Numbered from the stretch's first letter, positions 8,379-16,271 are shown. The stretch: DNA of 32,948 nucleotides from Pseudomonadota bacterium (GCA_021780435.1 JAJXYV010000042.1:1-32948), one strand, 5' to 3'. Notes: generated from the sequence alone by a model not told the origin. Translations and numbers: made by a program.

Positions 8379-8392
8379 TTGATCTGCTTCAA
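8379..8392 (+). promoter_or_regulatory. FNR/FixK-type box candidate
   Basis: TTGATCTGCTTCAA fits the TTGA-N6-TCAA core of FNR/FixK/FnrL sites, with one deviation from the full TTGAT-N4-ATCAA palindrome. It begins 8 bp after the aldolase stop and 180 bp before the next ORF. If it acted as a class II site (centred at -41.5), transcription would begin near 8427. A TAACCA sequence at 8412-8417 could serve as the -10 element. Confidence 0.5.
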
Positions 8393-8423
8393 TTTACGGC
8401 CGGTCGGATCGTAACCATCACGG

Positions 8424-8504
8424 GATTGTGATTCGGTTGGCGGGGGGCTGCGCTGGTATCGTTGCTGAGTTCCCGATGGCGTTGAGTTCCAGCAACGGTT
8501 TTTT
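8424..8504 (+). ncRNA. Possible FNR-controlled small RNA (about 80 nt)
   Basis: The interval between the predicted start downstream of the FNR-type box and the intrinsic terminator contains no convincing ORF and would give an RNA of about 80 nt. It holds an unpaired G-rich stretch (cggggggctg, 8441-8450) and two copies of TGAGTTCC (8466-8473 and 8483-8490) inside the terminal hairpin region. The alternative is that this is simply the 3' end of the gloA-aldolase transcript. It is an inference from element order only. Confidence 0.25.
8460..8504 (+). terminator. Rho-independent terminator
   Basis: A perfect 8-bp stem, cgttgctg (8460-8467) with cagcaacg (8490-8497), extendable by a wobble and an A-T pair, encloses a 22-base loop. 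It is followed by six Ts (8499-8504). It would end either the gloA-aldolase transcript or an RNA started at the FNR-type box upstream. Confidence 0.7.
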
Positions 8505-8571
8505 CCAGAACCGCCGCGCGTGTTGTTTTTAAAGCTATTTCGCGCCGGCGTTTCCGAAATCGGAGCCCTTC

Positions 8572-8997
8572 ATGCGAACGACCGAATTGTTCCGCACATG
8601 CGCCAATGAACATGTCGCCGCCGCGGCTCTGGCTTGCCTCGGCGGGAAGTTCGAACGGCGCGTCGCGGCGGCGGCCCGTCGCGCCGGCAAGCCTGCCGGG
8701 GCCTTCGTCTCCGCTCTGCTCGCCGATTACGATCGCAAGGCGAGCCCGCGGCGCCGCAAGCTTCTCGAACTGGGCATGTTCCGACACGACATGCCGCTTC
8801 TCGCCGGCCTGCGCCATGTCCTCGAAACGGCGTTGGAGGGCGCCTGGGACGTCGCGCGCGACGCGGCGCCAAGCGTCGGCCGCGATTACCGCCCGATCGC
8901 GGCCAAGCCGCTGTCGAGAGAGAGCGCGCTTGCGGGGTGGCGCACGTCCCCCGCGTCCGAGCTGACCGTGTGCGGCGCCAAGCCCTTGTGCGGCTGA
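8572..8997 (+). CDS. Small conserved-looking protein of unknown function
   Basis: This is a 141-residue soluble protein with no signal peptide or membrane segment. The N-terminal 95 residues look folded and helical, with phrases such as 'ALACLGGKFERRVAAAA', 'AGAFVSALLADYDRKASP' and 'MPLLAGLRHVLETAL'. I have an impression of similar small proteins in methylotrophic and phototrophic Hyphomicrobiales, where they are annotated only as hypothetical. The remainder is Pro/Ser/Arg-rich and probably disordered, with two cysteines near the end ('CGAKPLCG'). The ATG at 8572 has a GGAG ribosome site 7 bases upstream, and codon usage resembles its neighbours. It stands alone, with a terminator before it and a strong hairpin directly after its stop. 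The N-terminal pattern slightly recalls a ribbon-helix-helix or plasmid-type helical domain, but I assign no function. Confidence 0.6.
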   Translation: MRTTELFRTCANEHVAAAALACLGGKFERRVAAAARRAGKPAGAFVSALLADYDRKASPRRRKLLELGMFRHDMPLLAGLRHVLETALEGAWDVARDAAPSVGRDYRPIAAKPLSRESALAGWRTSPASELTVCGAKPLCG

Positions 8998-8998
8998 C

Positions 8999-9039
8999 GC
9001 CTCCCCGGCGTTGCGCTCGCCTCGGGCGCCGGGGAAGGC
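8999..9039 (+). terminator. Strong GC hairpin after the unknown gene
   Basis: Beginning one base after the TGA (8995-8997), ccccggcg (9003-9010) pairs with cgccgggg (9027-9034). Four more pairs continue outward across a single-base bulge, enclosing a 16-base loop. There is no T run, so it could be a weak terminator or a protective 3' end. Confidence 0.5.
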
Positions 9040-9085
9040 GATAAGAGCCCCCCGAGCCTGGAGCCGCTTGTAGCATCTTCAACCC

Positions 9086-9452
9086 CTGAAGGCGGATTTC
9101 GTCGCGCATTATGGTCCCTGGGCCATTTTCGCGCTGGTCGCGCGGGAATTCCCGCGCCCGGCGCGACGGTCTTCGTCGCCTCCGCGGCCGCCGGGGCAAT
9201 CGTCTTTTTTGGCCGGTTCGTCGCTATCCTGCGCGTTTTCGCCGCCATCCTCGCCGGCGCCAACAAACTGGCGCCGGTCCGATTTTTCTTCTACAACGCC
9301 GCCGGCGGAATTGTTTGGGCGACGATCTTCGGGCTCGGCGCCTATACGTTCGGGCGAAATTCCATCGGGTCGCGGATCCTGTCGGCCTGATTTTCGCCGT
9401 CTGGCGGCATTATCGCAGAAACGAGCAAAAGCTGATCGGGGCGGCGAAGGGC
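9086..9452 (+). pseudogene. Degenerate dedA copy (frameshifts and internal deletion)
   Basis: Three consecutive reading frames together spell a DedA-like protein resembling the intact gene just downstream. Frame one (from about 9086) reads 'HYGPWAIFALVA', matching 'QHGYLAVFCIVA' of the intact copy. A frameshift near 9145-9150 then gives 'GIPAPGATVFVAS', matching 'GIPLPGETALVLA'. This jumps directly to 'GAIVFFGRFVAILRVFAAIL', so about 65 residues (intact residues about 42-108) are missing. A second frameshift near 9354 restores 'FHRVADPVG' and 'NEQKLIGAA', matching the intact C-terminus. The frame after the first shift ends at TGA 9388-9390. No convincing start codon remains. The deletion removes part of the membrane core, so sequencing error alone cannot explain it. 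It fills most of the 600-bp space between 8997 and 9611, and nothing else is recognisable there. Confidence 0.8.
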
Positions 9453-9610
9453 CATGTCCGAGCCGCTCGGGTTGTCGTCGCCGGCAACCGGCGACCTGCA
9501 CGTTTTGGGCGGGCCAACGGAATTTCAACGCTGTTGCGTTAGGGATCGGAAATTGCTGCGCCCCGAGGCCCCCAGGGTCGCGTAGCTGAGAGGCGCCCAC
9601 GGAAGGCACG

Positions 9611-10273
9611 ATGTTTGTTGAAACGATCAAACCGCTGATCGCGCAGCATGGCTATCTCGCGGTTTTCTGCATCGTGGCGCTGGAAAGCGCCGGCATTCCC
9701 CTGCCCGGCGAGACGGCGCTGGTGCTCGCCGCGATGTTCGCGGGCGCGACCGGTCTGCTCGACATCAAGCTGGTCATCGCCTTGGCGGCGGCGGGCGCCG
9801 TGCTCGGCGACAATGTCGGCTTCTGGGCTGGACGCCGCTTCGGCCTGCCGCTCCTGCTGAGGCACGGCCGCAAGCTCGGCCTGACGGACGAGCGGATCAA
9901 GCTTGGCCAATATCTTTTCGACAACCATGGCGCGAAGATCGTCTTCTTCGGCCGTTTCATCGCCCTGCTGAGGATCTTCGCCGCCTTCCTCGCCGGCGTG
10001 AACCGCTATGGCTGGGGCCTGTTCCTCTTCTACAACGCCAGCGGCGGCGTGGTCTGGGCGATCCTGTTCGGCCTCGGCGGCTACGCCTTCGGCGACGCGT
10101 TCGAGCGGGTCGCGGGGCCTTTGGGCAAGATCGTGCTCGGGCTCGTGGCGCTCGGCGTCGGCGTCGGCTGGTGGCTGATCCACACCCAGGAGAAGAAGCT
10201 GATCGAGCGCGCCGTCGCCGCTTATCCCGGCCCCTTGCGCGAACGGCCGCTTCCTGAGTCCGCCGGCGAGTGA
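9611..10273 (+). CDS. DedA family membrane protein
   Basis: This 220-residue DedA/SNARE-associated protein has an amphipathic start, then 'ESAGIPLPGETALVLAAMFA' (residues 25-44), the characteristic G-x-P-x-P-G-E motif. It also has 'GDNVGFWAGRRFG' (66-78) and the signature 'FFGRFIALLRIFAAFLAG' (112-129), which contains the conserved FxGR and R residues. Two more hydrophobic segments (about 140-165 and 172-192) precede a basic tail. DedA proteins act in the inner membrane in lipid scrambling/undecaprenyl- or phosphatidyl-lipid transport and proton-motive-force homeostasis. The specific cargo here is unknown. The ATG at 9611 has a GGAAGG ribosome site. It directly follows a decayed paralogue, which suggests an old tandem duplication of which one copy survived. 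Confidence 0.9.
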   Translation: MFVETIKPLIAQHGYLAVFCIVALESAGIPLPGETALVLAAMFAGATGLLDIKLVIALAAAGAVLGDNVGFWAGRRFGLPLLLRHGRKLGLTDERIKLGQYLFDNHGAKIVFFGRFIALLRIFAAFLAGVNRYGWGLFLFYNASGGVVWAILFGLGGYAFGDAFERVAGPLGKIVLGLVALGVGVGWWLIHTQEKKLIERAVAAYPGPLRERPLPESAGE

Positions 10274-10312
10274 GGCGCGCCGCGGACGGGCCGGAACAAG
10301 ATGCGGCGCGCC
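10274..10312 (+). terminator. Hairpin after dedA
   Basis: A perfect 10-bp inverted repeat (10274-10283 and 10303-10312; ggcgcgccgc/gcggcgcgcc) with a 19-base loop starts immediately after the dedA stop. There is no T run. It separates dedA from the cco promoter region. Confidence 0.5.
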
Positions 10313-10432
10313 GGAATCGTGGCAAATGGAAGGCGCAAGAAGTTCAGGCGATTCGTGGAAAAAGCGCGGCGAATGGTCGCGCTGACGCGACATTGAACCC
10401 TTGTCCTATCGCATTGATTCCATTTTCAAGCT

Positions 10433-10446
10433 ATTGAGGCGATCAA
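10433..10446 (+). promoter_or_regulatory. Upstream FNR/FixK box of ccoN
   Basis: TTGAGGCGGATCAA matches TTGA-N6-TCAA, with one deviation from TTGAT-N4-ATCAA. Its centre is 23 bp (about two helical turns) upstream of the second box, so two dimers could bind the same promoter. Confidence 0.6.
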
Positions 10447-10455
10447 GCGCTTCAT

Positions 10456-10469
10456 TTGACTTGGGTCAA
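10456..10469 (+). promoter_or_regulatory. Proximal FNR/FixK box of ccoN
   Basis: TTGACTTGGGTCAA is a perfect palindrome outside its 4-base centre (TTGAC/GTCAA) and fits the FNR/FixK/FnrL consensus. It ends 87 bp before the ccoN ATG. A class II start would fall near 10504. This matches the known oxygen control of ccoNOQP by FNR-type regulators in alphaproteobacteria. Confidence 0.8.
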
Positions 10470-10556
10470 TGAAAGCTTTGAAGGGGCGGGCAATGGTCCG
10501 TCCAATGGCGCGCCCGCGCCTTCATGGCGCAGGCGCGATTTCATTGGGGCGAAAAC

Positions 10557-12230
10557 ATGGCGCAAGCAAGTTCGATTTCCACTGCGTCGCCGTCGGGCGG
10601 CAAGAACATGACGATCGGCGAAATGCTGGGGATCATCCTCTCCTTCGCCGGCGCCTTTTTGACGCTGTTCATCGCATCGAGGGCCTACACGGCCGCCTAT
10701 GCGTTCCACATGTTCCTGTTTGCGCTTGCCGGCTTCGGCTCGGCGTTCCTGATCTTCAAGCGCTATACCAATCGCCCCGCATTCATTCCGCAGGAAATCG
10801 ACGGCCGGCCGAACTACAATTACGGCCCGATCCAATTCGCCAGCCTCGCGGCGGTGCTCTGGGGCATCGCGGGCTTCCTCGTCGGTCTGATCGTCGCGCT
10901 GGAGCTGGCCTATCCCGACTTGTCCATGGGCCTACCCTGGATCAATTTCGGCCGCCTGCGTCCGCTGCACACTTCGGCGGTGATCTTCGCCTTCGGCGGC
11001 AATGTGCTGATCTCGACCTCGCTCTATGTGGTCCAGCGCACCTGCCGCGCCCGCCTGGCGGGCGAACTGGCGCCCTGGTTCGTCGTTCTCGGCTATAACC
11101 TCTTCATCGTGATCGCGGGCACGGGCTATCTGCTCGGCATCACCCAGTCCAAGGAATACGCCGAGCCGGAATGGTACGCCGACCTCTGGCTGACCATCGT
11201 CTGGGTCTCCTATCTCATGGTCTTCCTCGCGACCCTGTGGAAGCGCAAGGAGCCCCATATCTACGTCGCCAACTGGTTCACCCTGGCCTTCATCATCACG
11301 ATCGCCATGCTGCACCTCGGCAACAACGCGGCGATTCCGGTGTCGATCTTCTCGCCGAAGTCCTACATCGTCTGGTCGGGCGTTCAGGACGCCATGTTCC
11401 AGTGGTGGTATGGCCATAACGCGGTGGGCTTCTTCCTGACCGCCGGCTTCCTGGCCATCATGTATTATTTCGTGCCGAAGCGGGCCGAGCGTCCGGTCTA
11501 TTCCTACCGGCTCTCGATCATCCACTTCTGGGCCCTGATCTTCATGTATATCTGGGCGGGTCCGCACCACCTGCACTACACGGCTCTGCCGGACTGGGCG
11601 GGGACGCTGGGCATGACCTTCTCGATCATGCTGTGGATGCCTTCCTGGGGCGGCATGATCAACGGCCTGATGACGCTCTCGGGCGCCTGGGACAAGCTGC
11701 GCACCGACCCCGTCCTGCGCATGCTGGTCGTGTCCGTCGCCTTCTACGGCATGTCGACCTTCGAAGGGCCGCTCATGTCGATCAAGGTGGTCAATTCCCT
11801 GTCGCATTACACCGACTGGACCATCGGTCACGTGCACTCCGGCGCTCTCGGCTGGGTGGGCTTCGTCTCCTTCGGCGCCCTCTATTGCATGATCCCCTGG
11901 GTGTTCAACCGCAGGCTCTATTCGCTGAAGCTCGTCAACTGGCACTTCTGGGTCGCCACCATCGGCATCGTGCTCTACATCACCGCAATGTGGGTGTCGG
12001 GCATCCTGCAGGGCCTGATGTGGCGCGCCTATACCGCGAACGGCTTCCTTGAATATTCCTTCATCGAAACCGTCGAGGCCATGCACCCCTTCTATGTGAT
12101 CCGTGCGGCGGGCGGCGGCCTGTTCCTCGTCGGCGCGCTGATCATGGCCTTCAACTTTTACAAGACCCTCGCTTCGCCTGAAGAGGCGGGCGCCCCCGAA
12201 GCCAAACCCGCGCTCGCGCCGGCCGAGTGA
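10557..12230 (+). CDS. ccoN: cbb3-type cytochrome c oxidase subunit I
   Basis: CcoN is the catalytic inner-membrane subunit that reduces O2 to water at the heme b3-CuB centre. The 557-residue protein contains His138 (LRPLHTSAV), His287 in '[11 protein letters not shown]', His337/His338 in '[13 protein letters not shown]' and His425/His427 in '[12 protein letters not shown]', the expected heme b, b3 and CuB ligand set of C-family heme-copper oxidases. About 80 N-terminal residues include two additional hydrophobic segments before the core, as in many alphaproteobacterial CcoN. The ATG at 10557, with GGGGCG upstream, is preferred to the in-frame ATG at 10524. It is followed by ccoO 11 bp later. 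Tandem FNR/FixK boxes lie upstream, indicating microoxic induction. Confidence 0.97.
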   Translation: MAQASSISTASPSGGKNMTIGEMLGIILSFAGAFLTLFIASRAYTAAYAFHMFLFALAGFGSAFLIFKRYTNRPAFIPQEIDGRPNYNYGPIQFASLAAVLWGIAGFLVGLIVALELAYPDLSMGLPWINFGRLRPLHTSAVIFAFGGNVLISTSLYVVQRTCRARLAGELAPWFVVLGYNLFIVIAGTGYLLGITQSKEYAEPEWYADLWLTIVWVSYLMVFLATLWKRKEPHIYVANWFTLAFIITIAMLHLGNNAAIPVSIFSPKSYIVWSGVQDAMFQWWYGHNAVGFFLTAGFLAIMYYFVPKRAERPVYSYRLSIIHFWALIFMYIWAGPHHLHYTALPDWAGTLGMTFSIMLWMPSWGGMINGLMTLSGAWDKLRTDPVLRMLVVSVAFYGMSTFEGPLMSIKVVNSLSHYTDWTIGHVHSGALGWVGFVSFGALYCMIPWVFNRRLYSLKLVNWHFWVATIGIVLYITAMWVSGILQGLMWRAYTANGFLEYSFIETVEAMHPFYVIRAAGGGLFLVGALIMAFNFYKTLASPEEAGAPEAKPALAPAE

Positions 12231-12241
12231 GGAGATCGACC

Positions 12242-12976
12242 ATGTCGCTTTGGAACAAACACGCGATCTTCGAAAAGAACAGCATCATCCTTTCCGTCGG
12301 CATTCTCATTGTCGTCGCGATCGGTGGTCTGGTCGAAATCGGCCCGCTCTTCTATCTCAAGAGCACAATCGAAACGATCGACGGCGTGCGCCCCTACACG
12401 CCGCTCGAACTGGCCGGCCGCAACATCTATGTCCGCGAGGGCTGCTATCTCTGCCATTCGCAGATGATCCGCGCCCTGCGCGACGAGGTTGAGCGCTATG
12501 GCCATTACTCGCTGGCCGCGGAGTCCAAATATGACCATCCGTTCCAGTGGGGCTCGAAGCGCACCGGTCCCGACCTTGCCCGCGTCGGCGGCAAATATTC
12601 GGACGACTGGCAGCGCGGCCACCTGAACAATCCGCGCTCGGTCGTCCCGGGTTCGGTCATGCCCCGCTATGAGTTCCTGGCCGATACGCCGCTGGATTAC
12701 GCCCACATCCAGGAAGACATGGGCGTTCTGGCGGTCGAGGGCGTGCCCTATACGCCGGACATGATCGAAAAGGCCAAGGCCGACATCAAGGCCCAGTTGA
12801 GCCCCGACGACCCGTCGATGACGGATCTCGTCAAGCGCTATCCGAAGGCGGTCGCGCATACGAGCCTCCGCAGCGCCGACACGCCGACCGAACAGGACGC
12901 CCTGGTCGCCTATCTGCAGATGCTGGGCACGACGGTGGACTTCAAGCTGTTCAACGAAAAGGCCAATTGGCGCTGA
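12242..12976 (+). CDS. ccoO: cbb3 oxidase monoheme cytochrome c subunit
   Basis: This 244-residue membrane-anchored c-type cytochrome has one N-terminal transmembrane helix (about residues 15-37) and a periplasmic domain. The heme-binding motif is CYLCH (Cys68-Cys71-His72), and the distal ligand is probably the Met in 'SVMPRYEFL'. It passes electrons from CcoP to the heme b of CcoN. The length and 'NIYVREGCYLCHSQMIR' are diagnostic of CcoO/FixO. The ATG at 12242 follows a GAGGAGAT ribosome site, and an in-frame GTG at 12227 overlaps the ccoN stop but gives non-family residues. It is the second gene of the ccoNOQP operon. Confidence 0.97.
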   Translation: MSLWNKHAIFEKNSIILSVGILIVVAIGGLVEIGPLFYLKSTIETIDGVRPYTPLELAGRNIYVREGCYLCHSQMIRALRDEVERYGHYSLAAESKYDHPFQWGSKRTGPDLARVGGKYSDDWQRGHLNNPRSVVPGSVMPRYEFLADTPLDYAHIQEDMGVLAVEGVPYTPDMIEKAKADIKAQLSPDDPSMTDLVKRYPKAVAHTSLRSADTPTEQDALVAYLQMLGTTVDFKLFNEKANWR

Positions 12977-12985
12977 GGAGGCGAT

Positions 12986-13138
12986 ATGGACTATTTCGAA
13001 GCCATTCTCGGGCCGCTGAAACTCTTCAGCCTGCTGTCGGTCATCGTCGCGTTCCTCGGCGTTATCGCCTTCGCGCTCTGGCCGTCCCACAAGAAACGCT
13101 TCGATGAGGCCTCCCGCCTGCCGCTGAACGAGGACTGA
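12986..13138 (+). CDS. ccoQ: cbb3 oxidase small subunit CcoQ
   Basis: This 50-residue single-span protein begins 'MDYFEAILGPLKLFSLLSVI' and has one hydrophobic helix (about residues 13-33). A basic turn follows ('WPSHKKRFDEA') and the tail is acidic ('LPLNED'), the normal CcoQ/FixQ plan. CcoQ stabilises the association of CcoP with the core oxidase. A GAGGCGAT ribosome site lies before the ATG. It lies between ccoO (9-bp gap) and ccoP (3-bp gap), its standard place. Confidence 0.93.
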   Translation: MDYFEAILGPLKLFSLLSVIVAFLGVIAFALWPSHKKRFDEASRLPLNED

Positions 13139-13141
13139 ACG

Positions 13142-14008
13142 ATGGTTGATCATACGCATCAAGATATTGACGCGGCCACGGGGACTGCAACCACGGGCCA
13201 CGAATGGGACGGCATCAAGGAGCTGAATACGCCGCTCCCGAAATGGTGGCTCTATGTGCTCTACGCCACCATGGTCTGGTCAGTGGGCTATTGGATCCTC
13301 TATCCGGCGATTCCGCTTCCGGGCGGGCAAACGCCGGGCATCCTCGGCTGGTCGTCGCGCGGCGCCGTGACCGCCGAACTGCAGGATCTCCAGGCCCAGC
13401 GCGCCTCGATGGTGACGCAGTTGAACAATTCAACCCTCCAGCAGATCGCCTCGGATCCGAAAATGGCGGAATTCGCGCGCGCCTTCGGCCATTCGGCTTT
13501 CGGCGTCAACTGCGCGCCCTGCCACGGCTCCAACGGCCAGGGCTCGAAAGGCTATCCGAACCTGACCGCCGACCGCTGGCTCTGGGGCGGCACGCTGGAC
13601 CAGATCAGCGCGACCATCACCCATGGCGCGCGCTATGGCGATCCTGACGGTCACCAGGGCGACATGCCGGCCTGGGGAACGGCGGGCCTCGACAAGCAGC
13701 AGATCGAGAACGTCGCGAATTACGTCTATTCGCTGTCGCACAAGACGACGGCGGACGTTTCGGCCGGGCAGAAGGTCTTCGCCGATAATTGCGCGGCCTG
13801 CCACGGCGAAAACGCCAAGGGCAATCCCGACGTCGGCGCGCCGAACCTGACCACGAGGATCTGGCTCTATGGCGGCGACAAGGCCGACCTGATCCAGACC
13901 ATTACCTATGGTCGCGGCGGCCACATGCCGGCCTGGGGCTCCAAGCTCGATCCCGCCACGATCAAGGCGCTGACGGTCTATGTCCACTCGCTGGGCGGCG
14001 GCCAATAA
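13142..14008 (+). CDS. ccoP: cbb3 oxidase diheme cytochrome c subunit
   Basis: This 288-residue subunit has one transmembrane helix ('WWLYVLYATMVWSVGYWIL', about residues 36-56) and two periplasmic cytochrome c domains. Heme motifs are CAPCH (Cys124-Cys127-His128) and CAACH (Cys217-Cys220-His221), each followed by a 'GDMPAWG' or 'GHMPAWG' Met ligand segment. CcoP takes electrons from soluble or membrane cytochromes and passes them to CcoO. It is the last gene of the first cco transcript, since a strong intrinsic terminator follows 55 bp later. Family length and order are normal. Confidence 0.97.
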   Translation: MVDHTHQDIDAATGTATTGHEWDGIKELNTPLPKWWLYVLYATMVWSVGYWILYPAIPLPGGQTPGILGWSSRGAVTAELQDLQAQRASMVTQLNNSTLQQIASDPKMAEFARAFGHSAFGVNCAPCHGSNGQGSKGYPNLTADRWLWGGTLDQISATITHGARYGDPDGHQGDMPAWGTAGLDKQQIENVANYVYSLSHKTTADVSAGQKVFADNCAACHGENAKGNPDVGAPNLTTRIWLYGGDKADLIQTITYGRGGHMPAWGSKLDPATIKALTVYVHSLGGGQ

Positions 14009-14063
14009 CCGAATGGACGGCGCGGAGCCGGCGAAAAGCCGACGTCCGCGCCCGACTTTCAGG

Positions 14064-14093
14064 CGCGCGCCGTTCCCTGCGGCGCGCGTTTTT
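14064..14093 (+). terminator. Rho-independent terminator after ccoP
   Basis: A perfect 9-bp GC stem (14064-14072 cgcgcgccg with 14080-14088 cggcgcgcg) has a 7-base loop and is followed by TTTTT (14089-14093). It separates ccoNOQP from ccoGHIS. The remaining 160 bp before ccoG must then hold a ccoG promoter unless readthrough occurs, and I found no FNR-type box in it. Confidence 0.9.
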
Positions 14094-14255
14094 CTTTGCC
14101 GGCGAGCCGCCGCGGTCCATCGCGCGCGCATTCACGCGAATGCGACAAAACCGCGCGCAATTAACTCGACTCCGACCGCCCGCTTCGGCTTATAAGGGGG
14201 CAAGACTGTGTGATCCCGCCCTTGAGGGGCGCGGTTTGTTTTTCGAGATGGCGAT

Positions 14256-15734
14256 ATGAACGCAATTTCAGGGTCAGGTCTCAAGAAGGCTGACGCGGCG
14301 GCCGCCGCGTCGGAGGACGGCCCGCTCTATGAGTCCCGCAAGCAGATCTACCCCCAAAGCGTCTCCGGCACATTCCGCAACATCAAATGGGTCCTGCTCG
14401 GCGTCGGCATGCTGGTCTATTATTTCCTTCCCTTCGTCCGGTGGGATCGCGGGCCTGACCAGCCTTCGCAGGCAGTGCTGGTCGATCTGAGCAACGGCCG
14501 CTTCTATTTCTTCGGCATCGAGATCTGGCCCCAGGAAGTCTATTATTTTACGGGCCTGCTCATCCTTGCTTCATTCACGCTCTTCCTGATGAATGCGGTC
14601 GCCGGCCGCATCTGGTGCGGCTATCTCTGCCCGCAGACAGTCTGGACCGACCTCTATCTCCTGATCGAGCGCTGGACCCAGGGCGACCGTCGCGAACGCA
14701 TGCTCAAGGCCAAGCAACCCTGGAGCCTGGAAACCGTCACCGAAGCCATTCTGAAACATTCCCTGTGGCTGATGATCGCCTGGTGGACCGGCGGCGCCTG
14801 GGTTCTCTATTTTGCCGACGCTCCGACGCTGGTGAAGCAGCTTGTCACCTTCCAGGCTCCGGCGCAGGCTTATATCTGGATCCTCATTCTCACCTCCACG
14901 ACCTATTTGCTCGCGGGTTTCGCCCGCGAGCAGGTCTGCCTCTACATGTGCCCATGGCCGCGCATCCAGGCCGCGCTGACCGACGAATATGCGCTCAATG
15001 TGAGCTATCGCGTCGATCGCGGCGAACCGCGCGCATCGGTGAAAAAGGCCAAGCTCCTGCGCGAGGAGGGCAAGCCCGCGGGCGATTGCGTCGATTGCGG
15101 CCAGTGCACCGCCGTCTGCCCCACGGGCGTCGACATTCGCGAAGGCCTGAGCATGGGCTGCATCCAGTGCGGCCTTTGCATCGACGCCTGCGACAATGTC
15201 ATGCGCAAGATCGGACGCCCGATCGGCCTCATCGGCTATGACACCGACGACAACATCGCCCGGCGCGCCGAAGGGCTTCCCGCGCTCAAGCCCAAGCTCG
15301 CGCGTCCGCGCACAATCGTCTATGTGGCGCTGATCGTCGCCGTCGCCTCGGCCATGGCGTTTTCCCTCGCAACCCGCCGCAGCCTCGGATGCGACGTGAT
15401 GCATGATCGCAATCCGATCTTCGTCACCTTGTCGGACGGCTCGATCCGCAATGTCTATACGGTTCGGGTGCTCAATCCGAAGGGCTACGAACGACAGTTC
15501 AAATTGTCGCTGGATGGCTTGCCGCAGGGCAAGCTCGCGGTCATGGGCGAAGCGCCGGGCGACGCCGGCGGCGTTCCCGTCGTCGCGCCACCGGACCAGA
15601 CGCTCGAATTGCGGGTGACGGTGACCACGCCTCCTGACGCGCAATTGCCACAAAGCACGCCCATCCAGATGGTCCTCACCGATGTGAAGACGGGCGAAAC
15701 CGTGAAGAAGGCCGACTATTTCAAGGCGCCCTGA
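14256..15734 (+). CDS. ccoG: cbb3 oxidase accessory Fe-S protein CcoG (FixG/RdxA)
   Basis: CcoG is an inner-membrane polyferredoxin that reduces Cu(II) to Cu(I) during cbb3 assembly. The 492-residue protein has N-terminal membrane helices with membrane-proximal cysteine motifs (CGYLCPQTVW, CLYMCPWPRIQ). Two 4Fe-4S motifs follow: Cys278/281/284/288 (CVDCGQCTAVCP) and Cys302/305/308/312 (CIQCGLCIDAC). A further transmembrane helix lies near 350-370, and the C-terminal Ig-like domain (about 390-490) is periplasmic. The start has a GAGATGG-like ribosome site. It heads the second transcription unit, ccoGHIS-ccoA-thiD. Confidence 0.96.
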   Translation: MNAISGSGLKKADAAAAASEDGPLYESRKQIYPQSVSGTFRNIKWVLLGVGMLVYYFLPFVRWDRGPDQPSQAVLVDLSNGRFYFFGIEIWPQEVYYFTGLLILASFTLFLMNAVAGRIWCGYLCPQTVWTDLYLLIERWTQGDRRERMLKAKQPWSLETVTEAILKHSLWLMIAWWTGGAWVLYFADAPTLVKQLVTFQAPAQAYIWILILTSTTYLLAGFAREQVCLYMCPWPRIQAALTDEYALNVSYRVDRGEPRASVKKAKLLREEGKPAGDCVDCGQCTAVCPTGVDIREGLSMGCIQCGLCIDACDNVMRKIGRPIGLIGYDTDDNIARRAEGLPALKPKLARPRTIVYVALIVAVASAMAFSLATRRSLGCDVMHDRNPIFVTLSDGSIRNVYTVRVLNPKGYERQFKLSLDGLPQGKLAVMGEAPGDAGGVPVVAPPDQTLELRVTVTTPPDAQLPQSTPIQMVLTDVKTGETVKKADYFKAP

Positions 15735-15763
15735 GCGGCGCGAAGAGGCTCGGGAACAAAGGC

Positions 15764-16270
15764 ATGGTGAAAGAAGAAAGCGACTTCCAACCGTCGGGCC
15801 GGCCTCTGACCGGGCGCGTGGTGATGTTGATTCTTGTCGCCTTTTTCGGCGTCATGCTCGCGGTGAATTTCATCTTCGCGACTTTTGCCGTGAAAACCTT
15901 CAGCGGCCTCGACGCCAACGATCCCTATGACACGGGCCTCGCCTACAACAAGGAGATCGCCGCCGCGAAAGCCCAGTCCGCGCTTGGCTGGACGGTTGAT
16001 TTGACCCGCACGCCGGACGACGGCGCCACCCAGATCACCGTGTCCGTGAAGGACAAGGCGGGGCAGCCGGTTTCCGGCCTCGACGCATCGCTGAATTTCT
16101 ATTTCCCGGCAACCCGACGGCTCGACAAGCAGGTTGCGGCGGCGGCGATCGCCGAAGGCGTCTATTCCGGCGCCGCCCCCCTGACCCATGGCCGATGGGA
16201 AGTCGAGGTGGACCTCGCGCGCAATGGCGAGCGCATATTCCGCTCGCGCAATTCCTTCTTCGTCGAGTAA
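15764..16270 (+). CDS. ccoH: cbb3 assembly protein CcoH (FixH)
   Basis: This 168-residue FixH-family protein has a short cytosolic start, one transmembrane helix (about residues 17-38) and a periplasmic domain with 'NPYDTGLAYN'-like family wording ('NDPYDTGLAYNKE') and a beta-rich end ('GRWEVEVDLARNGERIFRS'). CcoH is required for cbb3 assembly or stability and interacts with CcoN. It is 29 bp after ccoG, and its stop is one base before the ccoI start, consistent with one mRNA. The ATG at 15764 is a good fit because it gives the full cytosolic lead before the helix. Confidence 0.93.
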   Translation: MVKEESDFQPSGRPLTGRVVMLILVAFFGVMLAVNFIFATFAVKTFSGLDANDPYDTGLAYNKEIAAAKAQSALGWTVDLTRTPDDGATQITVSVKDKAGQPVSGLDASLNFYFPATRRLDKQVAAAAIAEGVYSGAAPLTHGRWEVEVDLARNGERIFRSRNSFFVE

Positions 16271-16271
16271 G

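Noticed and set aside
14161-14196. TTAACT...TATAAG as a sigma-70 promoter for ccoG
   Set aside because: Spacing is 24 bp, too long for a normal -35/-10 pair. A ccoG promoter is likely but this pair does not support it.
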